Positions 1-7,378 of a DNA stretch of 9,363 bases are shown piece by piece (position 1 is the first letter of the stretch; the number at the start of each line of letters is the position of its first letter). The stretch is from contig PEWQ01000116.1 of NCBI GenBank assembly GCA_002780065.1, forward strand, positions 1 to 9,363. The letters are read 5' to 3'. Source of the DNA: Candidatus Hydrogenedentes bacterium CG07_land_8_20_14_0_80_42_17. Lineage in GTDB: Bacteria; UBA8481. Below the pieces are notes generated by a model. It worked only from the letters and a program-made list of their open reading frames with translations. It was not told the DNA's origin and made no database searches. Position numbers and translations under genes: made by a program.

Positions 1-3000
1 TCGCTGATCCAGCATATCGACCATCTTCGAGATCGAAGAGACTACATCGTTAGGTCCGATAAGGATAAGAGCATTCAGCCATTCGACCGGAACCACCTTT
101 AGCTGATTAATTCTGGTCCCTGCAATCGCCATCAGTTGCTGTTCTGTTGGTGTAGTAGAAGGTATTTGTTCGCCTGGTGAAAGAGTCACCACAGGTTCGC
201 CGTATTCGTTCAGAGCAACATCTCTTCTGTTTTGAGTTTGCCTTGCGCGGTTAGTAAGACCCGCGGCTTCGGTCTGAAGGTTCTTCAAAAGGGTTTGAAG
301 CGCTACGGCATTGGCGTATTTCAGCCGCCTCACAATAAGAGTATCGCCAACTTTGATTCCAGTGTCGAGAAATGATTCAATCAGCCGCTTCACAGGCACT
401 TCATCAAAATCCATCGGAACTAAGAGAACTGCTTTGCCCAACTTCGGATCAATGAACATCTTCGTTCCGGGATAAAGCGCAGTCATCATCTGTTCGAGAA
501 TCTGTGGATCAAGCCCCGCAGTATTAATCACAAAGGGCTTGACCGAGGCGGCAGGACTTACAGAACGCAGAGTCTTGACAATCTCCTCAATAGGAGCCTT
601 ATCGAATTGGGGATCTACAAAGAGAACGAGCTGACCTGACGGAACATCGGAAATTATTTTTATTCCCGGATACATTGTGCGGATCATGTCTTCAACTTTT
701 GCGAGGTCCACGCCTTGGGCATGAACAATAATCGGCTTAACTGAAGAGACTACTGTATCCAATTCCGCAACAAGAATCTCGATGGAGTTCATCAACTCCT
801 TCGGAGCGGTCACGATAAGTTTATTCGTTCTATCATCTGATACAGAAAGAATTTTCTGAGTTGCAACCTGCGACTGAGCCTGTTGATTCTGAGCCCTTTG
901 CTGAGGAGTAGGCTCCCCTTCTTCCGTAGGCTGAGGTGTTGCCCTGCGCCTCGAACGCGAAGTTCCTTGTCCGTCAAGCCCTACCTGCAATTCAGTCTGC
1001 TTGAAGAGCGAATCAAGAATCGGCACTATAGCTGAAGCAAGAGTAAATCTTATTTGAAATACTTTCGTGACAGCGGCAGTCGCTTCTTTATCCTGACTTG
1101 TAAATAGCCCGACATTTTCCGGCTTATCCAATTCAGTTAAAATTCGGGAGAGTTGTTCTGCTGTTGCAGATGATCCGACAAAAACAAATCCGCCCTGGCC
1201 GGGAAATATCTTATCTTCCGTGCCAATAAAATTCGCAAGATAATCTTTAAGCGAGTCGGCTTTCAAATTTTCGAGTCTGAATATTCTGCTTTCGAATCCG
1301 CGGCCGAGCCGTTCGATAATATCGTAAACTCTTCTTATGTTCACAATAAAATCGGTTATGACAATCTGCCCTGAAACAGGATCCGTAATCACTCGAGCAT
1401 CAGGCGTCAGCAGTTCTTTTGCAGAAGCCACAAGCTGTTCCATATTTCTACCGCGAACCGGAATCATCACTGTCCTAACAACATCCTGAGGCAAAGTCTT
1501 TAAGAGCTCCGGATCAGTGATCACATTCTGTCCTCTGGTCTGAGCTTCTACAAAGGTCATAATGCGTATCGAGCCGTCAGGCTCTTCAAGCCTCGTTAAA
1601 CTCTTCATTGCCAGAATCTTATCCAGAGCATCGTCGATGGGCATATTCTCGAAATGAACAGTCACGTTCGCATCGGCAACAGCATTGACTCCGTCGGATA
1701 TTATCAAATTCCAATTTGCAATGCGGCCAAGAAATCTCAAAATATCCGGAACAGGCGTCTGATAAAAATCCATCGAGACGAGCTGAGGCATCACATTAAT
1801 TTTGAACTGAGTAAATCGTGTAATCTCCCCTGTTGTAAAGGATGCCTGAAGAATCTGCTCACCTGATTGAGCCCCTGTAGACCACGATCTCAAAATTGCT
1901 TTTCCATCTCGATCCGACTCGATCTCATTCTGATTTCCCGGAGTTTCAGGATCAGCATCTATAGTTCCATTCCCCTTGATGTAACTCCATTCGACTTTAA
2001 CTCCGGGCACAGGATTTCCATAAACATCCTGCACAATCGCAATCAGCGGGTCTGAAACACTCTGCCTGGTCCTCACTCGAATATCATCGTAACCAATACC
2101 TTTTACAGTGTCAGGAGGTCTCGGAAGAGCATACAGCTCAAACGATGCTTCAGCAGGAGTGCCCTCAACCTGCGCCGAAACAATCTTGCGGCCGGCTGTC
2201 CTATCAAGAGCCACTCGCGTTGTAGCTACACCGCCGGCATCTGTCAAAGTTTCAGAAGGATCAATCTTCAAATCAGTTGCAACAGACTTGAACGCAACTT
2301 TAATTCCTGAAAGCGGAGCACCGGTCGAGGCGTCAGTGACTCTAATTGTCAAAGCTTCGGAAAGAGGATCTGCAACCAGCCCCCGTTGAAAATTTCCGCC
2401 CATAATTTCCAAGAAATATCTTTCAGTAGAAACCGGCGGTCTGTAAAGTCCGGTCGACTCGATACTAGAGCTTGGCTTCTGCTCAGTCATCTCAATCACT
2501 ATTTCATCTTCACCGCTGAAGATTGTCGGAGAAACAGCAGTATCCCGCAAATCAATCACAATGCGCGTCACAAGCGGTTCTGCTGAGAGCTGACTGTGCC
2601 TCACTCTCTTCACTGCGCCGTAATCGAGATCGAGCCCGCCTCTCGGCATTGCGTCCAAGAGCCCTGGGATATCGATAGCTATCATGGTTCCGATCTTTTG
2701 CTGAGACCATTCGCCGGTTCCGCCGACAAAATGAATCGTTATCGTTGTCTTTCGCCCTTCACCTTTTGCAGTCACAGCATAAACGCCGTCTTTTCGATAC
2801 TGACTCGGAGTTCCAGGAAACATTTTTTTCCAATTGAGAGGAATTTGAGAAGAAGGCGAAGTCAAAATTCGCGGGTCCGCGATTCGCGGAGACGCCGCAG
2901 TGTTACGATCAGGCTCGATATTCGCAACTGCTCCGGAATGCGTTCCTGAAAGAGTTCTGATTCTTTCGCGTTCAAGCTCAATTTTAATTTCAGTTAAAAG

Positions 3001-3204
3001 TTTTATCGCCTCGTCCATTCTCGGATGATTTGGATTTTCAGAAATAAATCTTCGCACTTCATTCTCAGCGGCGTCAAGCGAACCCAATGCAAAATAGACG
3101 GCAGCTTGTTCAATGGTTGCTGTCGGTTCAACCGAATGCGATGGAATCGCTCCTAAAAAAATAGTTGCTAGAAAAATCAGCGAAATTAAAAATTTACTTC
3201 TCAT
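1..3204 (-). CDS. pilQ: PilQ-type secretin, N-terminal 1068 residues (3' end outside window)
   Basis: Outer-membrane secretin of a type IV pilus. The frame is open from ATG 3204 to base 1 (1068 codons, no stop), so the C-terminal pore is outside the window. Visible order: signal peptide (1-24, MRSKFLISLIFLATIFLGA), a TPR-like helical stretch (26-78), AMIN domain (about 140-240), two invasin-like Ig domains (about 261-360 and 363-472, the second with DVYGNPVPGVKVEW), N0/STN domain (474-555, MDFYQTPVPDILRFL then NMPIDDALDKIL), and six N1-like ring modules (577-636, 639-695, 714-816, 822-882, 889-947, 955-1067). Modules 3 and 6 carry low-complexity loop insertions (about 737-785, Arg/Gln/Pro-rich, and about 977-1030). 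The start follows directly on the upstream TAG and has AGAGGA with GAGG 7 nt before the ATG. AMIN, N0 and N1 order is typical of PilQ; Ig domains and six N1 modules are not usual. The gspD alternative is less likely because of AMIN. The family call is firm, although the diagnostic pore is unseen. Confidence 0.9.
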   Translation of the reverse strand, partial: MRSKFLISLIFLATIFLGAIPSHSVEPTATIEQAAVYFALGSLDAAENEVRRFISENPNHPRMDEAIKLLTEIKIELERERIRTLSGTHSGAVANIEPDRNTAASPRIADPRILTSPSSQIPLNWKKMFPGTPSQYRKDGVYAVTAKGEGRKTTITIHFVGGTGEWSQQKIGTMIAIDIPGLLDAMPRGGLDLDYGAVKRVRHSQLSAEPLVTRIVIDLRDTAVSPTIFSGEDEIVIEMTEQKPSSSIESTGLYRPPVSTERYFLEIMGGNFQRGLVADPLSEALTIRVTDASTGAPLSGIKVAFKSVATDLKIDPSETLTDAGGVATTRVALDRTAGRKIVSAQVEGTPAEASFELYALPRPPDTVKGIGYDDIRVRTRQSVSDPLIAIVQDVYGNPVPGVKVEWSYIKGNGTIDADPETPGNQNEIESDRDGKAILRSWSTGAQSGEQILQASFTTGEITRFTQFKINVMPQLVSMDFYQTPVPDILRFLGRIANWNLIISDGVNAVADANVTVHFENMPIDDALDKILAMKSLTRLEEPDGSIRIMTFVEAQTRGQNVITDPELLKTLPQDVVRTVMIPVRGRNMEQLVASAKELLTPDARVITDPVSGQIVITDFIVNIRRVYDIIERLGRGFESRIFRLENLKADSLKDYLANFIGTEDKIFPGQGGFVFVGSSATAEQLSRILTELDKPENVGLFTSQDKEATAAVTKVFQIRFTLASAIVPILDSLFKQTELQVGLDGQGTSRSRRRATPQPTEEGEPTPQQRAQNQQAQSQVATQKILSVSDDRTNKLIVTAPKELMNSIEILVAELDTVVSSVKPIIVHAQGVDLAKVEDMIRTMYPGIKIISDVPSGQLVLFVDPQFDKAPIEEIVKTLRSVSPAASVKPFVINTAGLDPQILEQMMTALYPGTKMFIDPKLGKAVLLVPMDFDEVPVKRLIESFLDTGIKVGDTLIVRRLKYANAVALQTLLKNLQTEAAGLTNRARQTQNRRDVALNEYGEPVVTLSPGEQIPSTTPTEQQLMAIAGTRINQLKVVPVEWLNALILIGPNDVVSSISKMVDMLDQR

Positions 3205-6200
3205 CTATTTTCCTCTTCTCATTAAATTCATCAACTGTTCGATCCTTTGCTTCATTCTGACAGCGTTCTCGTCACCCGGATGAGCCTCGAGATAAGAATC
3301 AAGAATCCTCAAAGCTGAATCATATCTTCCCGCACGAATTTCAGTTTCGGCAGAACTTATGCTCGGCTCTCCGGATTCAATACGATTTTGTATAGGTAAT
3401 GAAGGAGTTTGTAAAGCTGGAAATGAAGATTGTATTCCATATTGTTGTTGAGGTGCAGATTGAATGTTCTGCTGATATGGAAGAATCAGCTCCAATCGCC
3501 TCTTCAGGTTCAATAGCGACGCATCTTGCGGATACGCTCCAAGCATGATATTGACGAGCTGTAGAGCTTCTCCGAAACGATTTTCTTTAACTAATTTGTC
3601 GATATCCGACATTGTCGGCAAAGAAGCTGTCGACGGCCGATTAGAAGCAGGCTGATTAATCGAAGGAGTCGTAGAAGAAGTTGGCGGCGCAAAAATTCCT
3701 ACAGGTGCGGCGTTGAGAACAGGATCCACGCTCAACAAAATTCTATTTGCGTCTTCTGCTGAACGAACAGTTGCCGGAGCTGAAGTATGAACCAAAACTC
3801 TAACGCCGAACTCATCCTGATTCATTGCAACAAGAGAAACTATTCCTGAAGACTTAACAATTCTCGGTCCTGCCGAAGAAAGAATTGCTCCCGGAATTAC
3901 CATTTCAAAGATAGATTCAGTCACTCGAGAAATATCAAACTTCGGAGTTTCCGAATTAAGCATAACGGAAATAATAGTGCCTCCGCCTTGCTCATTCGCC
4001 AATGCAGAAACCACTTCAGGTCTCGAAAGAGTTCCTGCGGCAATTCTATCCACTCCGACCTCTACAGCTTCAGCCTTGTCGTAAATCGCGTAGATAACTG
4101 CCTGCCCGTCTTGAAAGAGACTTCCGCGCAATGTCGACGGCAAAAATACGCCTGACGCAGGCATGGACACGTCATGCCGTGTCCCTACGGACGCAAACAA
4201 CCGAACTCCGCTTCCGTCTCTTCCAAAATTCGCCACTTGATTGTCAAACGCATCCAACGCAGTAATTCTCATCTTCATAGGTTCGCCTGCTTTCATTCCA
4301 TTCTGCATCAAGCTCTCAACTTTAAAATGATCAACCGGTCCTGCTGAAATATCTAAAACTCCAAACTTTCCGTTTATTCTTAAAACCTCGTCTTTGACTT
4401 CAAAAATAATTTTTCCTGATTTTTTCGGCAAAACGCTGACCTCGGCAATTCCTTCACGAAATCGCATTTGAGCTATATTGCCGAGTTCAACCGCATCATT
4501 CACGATTCCACCGTTAGAGTCGAGAACTCTAAGCGTAAGAGAAGTTGCCGGCGGCGAATAATCGCGGATACGATTATTCAACTTGTCTCTCATCTCTATT
4601 CGCAGAGTCATCGGGATTCCAACTTCCGCAGTCAAAGGCGACGAAACCAAAATCTTTGCGGGACGAGAAGGAAGTATTCGAATTAAATCACTTTTACCGG
4701 TCACTCTTCCTCCAACCTCTTCGGCAAAAAGAACTGCGTCGCCGGTTCTGATAAACGTTGCAGAAATCTCCGCAGTTCCGTTCTGAAAGAGCGAAGACGA
4801 AACAAGTTGAGGCGTCATCGGCTCGCCATTCTCCATGTAAAGCGAAATGCTTCTATTGAGCGCAGAATAGGCTACAACAGGGTTTCCGAACTCATCAAGC
4901 ACTTTAATTTTAATCTTTACCGGCTCGCCCGCAGTTGCCGATGAAGGTAATTCCAGACCAAAAATTTTCGGAGCCGCATGGGTCACAAGAACATTTCCGC
5001 TCTGTCCTTCTGCAACTCCGCCTTGCTCAGAAAGTGTTATCTTAATCTCTTCCGCAGTGTTATACGTAAACTTAACTTTTGCAATTCCGTTTTCGAAAGA
5101 AGAAGGAGGAATAGACGCAGGAGCAAAATCACCCTGACCGGAACTTTTAACAACAATACCGTTTCCGGTTCGCTGATAATCCTCAACTATATTTCCAAAA
5201 CGATCTAAAGCTGTTATCTCAACCTCGAACGGCTCATGAGCAATTGCAATAGTAGCCGTCTTAATCGAATAAGAAGCCACACCTCCGGATTTTATCTGAA
5301 CAGGATTTGATCTGCCGCCCGCTCCTGTCACTTCATCGATAACCTGAAGAACAAGCTGACCCGCGCGCTCCGGAGTGACAGAGATAAAAGCAACACCGTC
5401 TGAAAAAGATTCCGAATTCAAAGTCGGAGCAGAAATCAAAGATGCATCAGCAGAGGTCAGCACAGCCCGCATGTTTCTATTTCCGTAGTCACGAATAATG
5501 TTTCCGTAAAGATCATATCCGATTATCTGCACTGCAATCGGCTCGCCGGCTCTGCCGCGCTCGGCAGGTATAACATCGAACCGTCCCAATCTGCCGCCGG
5601 TGATCTCTACTTTTTCCCTGCTCTCGCCTCTCTTGGCTCCGCCTGCATCCTGAGCAATGACGGTTATTCTCTCTGCAACGTTGTATCTTACATTCACCAT
5701 CGCAATGCCCGCATTGAAGGCAGTAGGCGGCACTGTGGCCGGTTCCAGCATTCCAGTTCCCGAGGTCTTCAATTCGACAACTCCGCCAAATCTGTTGTAG
5801 TCAAGAATCGTGTTTCCGTTTTGGTCTTTCGCCTCGATCATAATGCTGAACGGTTCTCCTGCAGAAATCGGACGAGACGGAATTGAAACCGCAAACGTAT
5901 GCAGTTCGCCTGCTCTTACATCGAACTCGCGTGAAACTCCGCTGGCAGAACCTGATGCGCAAAGTATCGAAGTCCGCTCGGCTTGAGTATATCGAACCTT
6001 TACCGAAGCTCGGCCTTTGCTGAAATATGACGGCGAAATTCTTTCAGGCTCAAATCTTCCAATCGCTCCCACAGTTCCCGGCTTTATTACAACTTCAGAG
6101 CCGTATCTGTCATAATCGGCAACTGAATTTCCGTAAGCATCGTAGAGTTCGACAACGATGTCGAATGGATTAGAAACGCGAACTTCATTCGGAGCAGTGA

Positions 6201-6738
6201 CTCTGATCGTAGAAACTTTTCCGGGGCTGACATCGATTCGACCCGTGCGGGAAGAGACTCGCAGAATCGGATCGGCAACATCGAGTTCCATAGTTCCGGA
6301 TTTAGTTAAAACTACTTGAGCTGAAAGTATTCCTGCCCGAAACGCGCTTGCAGGGAATCTATTCGGTTCTATTCCGGCACTGCGTTCAGAACCTGATATT
6401 GTCTGAAGAGAAATTCCGCCGCCAATGCGATCGTAATCAGTCACAAGATTCCCCTGCGCGTCGCGCACTTCAATCTTCAATGTGACCGGTTCTCCTGCTC
6501 GAGCAATAGCAGGAACAGATATTTCAAACGTCGAAGGACGCCCTGGAGCAATATTTAGAACTTGAGCATTTGACGCAATTGAGAAGATGAAAAGAGAAAA
6601 AATCGCCTTCATGAATAGAGAAATTGCTTTTTTATTGGAAGCACGTGCGCCCACGCACATGCTCGATAAGCATTTCATCCGGAGGCACGTGCGCCCCGCA
6701 CGTGCTCGATAAGTCGTTCGAGCAAAATTACTAATCAT
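3205..6738 (-). CDS. Secreted protein with eight Ig-like repeats, AMIN domain and TPR-like C-terminus
   Basis: Not a recognised standard pilus gene. From ATG 6738 it has 1177 residues. An odd basic, Cys-containing leader (about 5-35) comes before a clear signal sequence (MKAIFSLFIFSIASNA, 43-58, probable cleavage before Q59). Eight repeats of about 100 residues follow (66-906), each with an AGEP-like turn, a D-x-x-GN-x-x-x-DY-like motif and a later F-x-x-G-x-A strand; then an AMIN-like domain (about 918-1006), a Pro/Ser/Thr linker, a TPR-like helix pair (1043-1086), a Gln/Pro-rich linker and a second TPR-like pair (1127-1172). AMIN domains in PilQ and AmiC bind peptidoglycan, so a periplasmic, wall-bound role is likely. 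It lies between pilP and pilQ, and its stop abuts the secretin ATG. Start choice: ATG 6738 has GGAGG 5 nt upstream; TTG 6750 and ATG 6612 are alternatives. Palindromic elements interrupt the leader and repeat 8 without breaking the frame. Inferred role: periplasmic scaffold for the secretin. Confidence 0.85.
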   Translation of the reverse strand: MISNFARTTYRARAGRTCLRMKCLSSMCVGARASNKKAISLFMKAIFSLFIFSIASNAQVLNIAPGRPSTFEISVPAIARAGEPVTLKIEVRDAQGNLVTDYDRIGGGISLQTISGSERSAGIEPNRFPASAFRAGILSAQVVLTKSGTMELDVADPILRVSSRTGRIDVSPGKVSTIRVTAPNEVRVSNPFDIVVELYDAYGNSVADYDRYGSEVVIKPGTVGAIGRFEPERISPSYFSKGRASVKVRYTQAERTSILCASGSASGVSREFDVRAGELHTFAVSIPSRPISAGEPFSIMIEAKDQNGNTILDYNRFGGVVELKTSGTGMLEPATVPPTAFNAGIAMVNVRYNVAERITVIAQDAGGAKRGESREKVEITGGRLGRFDVIPAERGRAGEPIAVQIIGYDLYGNIIRDYGNRNMRAVLTSADASLISAPTLNSESFSDGVAFISVTPERAGQLVLQVIDEVTGAGGRSNPVQIKSGGVASYSIKTATIAIAHEPFEVEITALDRFGNIVEDYQRTGNGIVVKSSGQGDFAPASIPPSSFENGIAKVKFTYNTAEEIKITLSEQGGVAEGQSGNVLVTHAAPKIFGLELPSSATAGEPVKIKIKVLDEFGNPVVAYSALNRSISLYMENGEPMTPQLVSSSLFQNGTAEISATFIRTGDAVLFAEEVGGRVTGKSDLIRILPSRPAKILVSSPLTAEVGIPMTLRIEMRDKLNNRIRDYSPPATSLTLRVLDSNGGIVNDAVELGNIAQMRFREGIAEVSVLPKKSGKIIFEVKDEVLRINGKFGVLDISAGPVDHFKVESLMQNGMKAGEPMKMRITALDAFDNQVANFGRDGSGVRLFASVGTRHDVSMPASGVFLPSTLRGSLFQDGQAVIYAIYDKAEAVEVGVDRIAAGTLSRPEVVSALANEQGGGTIISVMLNSETPKFDISRVTESIFEMVIPGAILSSAGPRIVKSSGIVSLVAMNQDEFGVRVLVHTSAPATVRSAEDANRILLSVDPVLNAAPVGIFAPPTSSTTPSINQPASNRPSTASLPTMSDIDKLVKENRFGEALQLVNIMLGAYPQDASLLNLKRRLELILPYQQNIQSAPQQQYGIQSSFPALQTPSLPIQNRIESGEPSISSAETEIRAGRYDSALRILDSYLEAHPGDENAVRMKQRIEQLMNLMRRGK
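4021..6543 (-). repeat. Array of eight Ig-like domain repeats (protein level)
   Basis: Eight units of about 100 codons in the large secreted protein. Unit starts (residues from ATG 6738) are near 66, 172, 276, 381, 484, 588, 690 and 799. Shared marks are AGEP, then DAQGNLVTDY, DAYGNSVADY, DQNGNTILDY, DLYGNIIRDY, DRFGNIVEDY, DEFGNPVVAY, DKLNNRIRDY and DAFDNQVANF, then F-x-x-G-x-A. DNA identity between units is low, so this is an old protein-level expansion. The first six keep GN; units 7 and 8 have degenerate turns (LNN, FDN). The pattern resembles bacterial Ig-like (Big/invasin-type) adhesin and filament repeats. Confidence 0.85.
4154..4194 (-). repeat. In-frame palindromic element inside Ig repeat 8
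   Basis: A 20-bp near-palindrome, GGACACGTCATGCCGTGTCC (4165-4184; 7-bp arms, six-base centre containing CATG), lies in a 31-bp segment (4159-4189). The segment is flanked on the coding strand by GCGTC at 4190-4194 and again at 4154-4158. Segment plus one flank is 36 bp, exactly 12 codons. It codes VGTRHDVSMPAS (residues 851-862). Without it, Ig repeat 8 reads LFASGVFLPSTL and aligns in length with the other repeats. Confidence 0.7.
6637..6670 (-). repeat. Palindromic repeat copy B, diverged
   Basis: 34-bp second copy starting with the same CTTATCGAGC on the coding strand and ending CTTCC where copy A ends CCTCC. It differs by a few substitutions and one extra loop base. In the coding-strand RNA the arm change gives a G-U wobble (GCAUGUGCG against CGCACGUGC), so the hairpin is kept. 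Ten bases (6671-6680) separate the copies, which are in direct orientation with a 43-bp period. No T-run follows the hairpin on the coding strand, so it is not a terminator. Confidence 0.8.
6681..6713 (-). repeat. Palindromic repeat copy A in the leader of the Ig-repeat gene
   Basis: 33-bp element beginning CTTATCGAGC on the coding strand. It contains a perfect hairpin: 9-bp arms GCACGTGCG and CGCACGTGC (6685-6693 and 6697-6705) around a 3-base loop. It shares its ends with copy B at 6637-6670. It is translated as part of the residues between the preferred ATG and the signal sequence. It is clearly more GC-rich than the AT-rich signal-peptide DNA beside it. Confidence 0.85.
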
Positions 6739-6751
6739 TCTATCCTCCAAT
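6739..6751 (-). promoter_or_regulatory. Shine-Dalgarno GGAGG that decides the Ig-repeat gene start
   Basis: The 13 bp between the pilP TGA (6752-6754) and ATG 6738 contain GGAGG (6744-6748) with 5 nt to the ATG. This favours ATG 6738. TTG 6750 also has an AGGAG 8 nt upstream within the end of pilP, and ATG 6612, directly before the signal sequence, has no clear site. Initiation at 6738 means the hairpin elements are translated. Confidence 0.6.
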
Positions 6752-7378
6752 TCATCTTCTCCTGGTTCCTTTGTATTCTATCCTTCCTCTTATTGCCGAT
6801 GTGTCGCCGCCGCTAAACCATGGTTGAGCAGACAAACCTGGCTGAGTCAAAGGTAGAAAAGTATTCTCTGCACCTGGTTGCGTCAACAATATCCCCTGAG
6901 CAGTTATCTTTGAAGCTCTTATGTTTTCGGTTCCCGGAATAATTTGCCCCTGCCGAACCTCAGCGGAATTTTCCTCCGAAGTGCTCATCAAAGCCATGTA
7001 TCTGCCGTTCAAACTAATTATGCCAAGTATTCGCAAGTTGTCTGTAGGAATAGGTAAAACTAATACTACCTCAGACTCAGTCTCTTCTTCCGAAGTATCT
7101 CCTTGCTTTGATTCAGTTTTCGGAGCTTCGAACGGGTCCCACGTTAATAGTTGTGACGGAGGAAAACCGGTCTTTATCTGAACTGTATCTTCTTCTTCCA
7201 ATCCTTGTTGCTTCAAATGTATTACCGAACCTGCTAATGTAGATTCATCGATTTTAGTCAGTTCGCTTATACCCTCTGTAGTTTTCAAATATAATGGATA
7301 CGCTATACCGAGGTCGAGCAGTAACAATATTAAAACACCAATCTTAGAATAATCAACTTTAGGCATTGCAAAGGCCAT
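6752..7378 (-). CDS. pilP: PilP-like inner-membrane-to-secretin linker protein, transmembrane anchored
   Basis: Small periplasmic linker of 208 residues. A short N-terminus is followed by one transmembrane helix (about 13-31, IGVLILLLLDLGIAYPLYL), an acidic flexible region with a WDPFEAP motif (80-86, like the DPF motif of PilP), and a compact beta-rich domain (about 114-175, LRILGIISLNGRYMALM then VRQGQIIP and ITAQGILL) matching the PilP/GspC homology-region pattern. PilP is usually a lipoprotein; this protein has no cysteine, so it cannot be lipidated and is held by the helix instead, as GspC is in type II secretion. ATG 7378 overlaps the pilO TGA by one base and has GGAGG 8 nt upstream, so it is preferred over the internal ATG at 7366. 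Expected role: contacts PilN-PilO below and the secretin N0 domain above. The family call rests on fold pattern and operon position. Confidence 0.8.
   Translation of the reverse strand: MAFAMPKVDYSKIGVLILLLLDLGIAYPLYLKTTEGISELTKIDESTLAGSVIHLKQQGLEEEDTVQIKTGFPPSQLLTWDPFEAPKTESKQGDTSEEETESEVVLVLPIPTDNLRILGIISLNGRYMALMSTSEENSAEVRQGQIIPGTENIRASKITAQGILLTQPGAENTFLPLTQPGLSAQPWFSGGDTSAIRGRIEYKGTRRR

Noticed and set aside
1654-2949. Several plus-strand open frames (1654-1866, 1867-2055, 2108-2389, 2386-2586, 2596-2949)
   Set aside because: They lie antisense to the secretin, whose minus-strand frame is open for 1068 codons with recognisable domains; the plus-strand products have no family features and are often Arg/Ser-rich.
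1-3204. GspD of type II secretion instead of PilQ
   Set aside because: The AMIN domain and the PilM-type neighbour favour PilQ; the pore region that could add evidence is outside the window.
4468-5208. Plus-strand open frames opposite the Ig-repeat gene
   Set aside because: They overlap each other in different frames and sit antisense to clear repeated domains.
6637-6713. Hairpins as a transcription terminator, or the two copies as a CRISPR remnant
   Set aside because: No T-run follows on the coding strand and the frame continues; two copies with a 10-bp gap have no CRISPR-length spacer, and the palindromes are translated.
6739-6750. TTG at 6750 as start of the Ig-repeat gene
   Set aside because: Possible, but ATG 6738 is a better codon and has GGAGG at good spacing, a site that the TTG frame would place inside the coding region.
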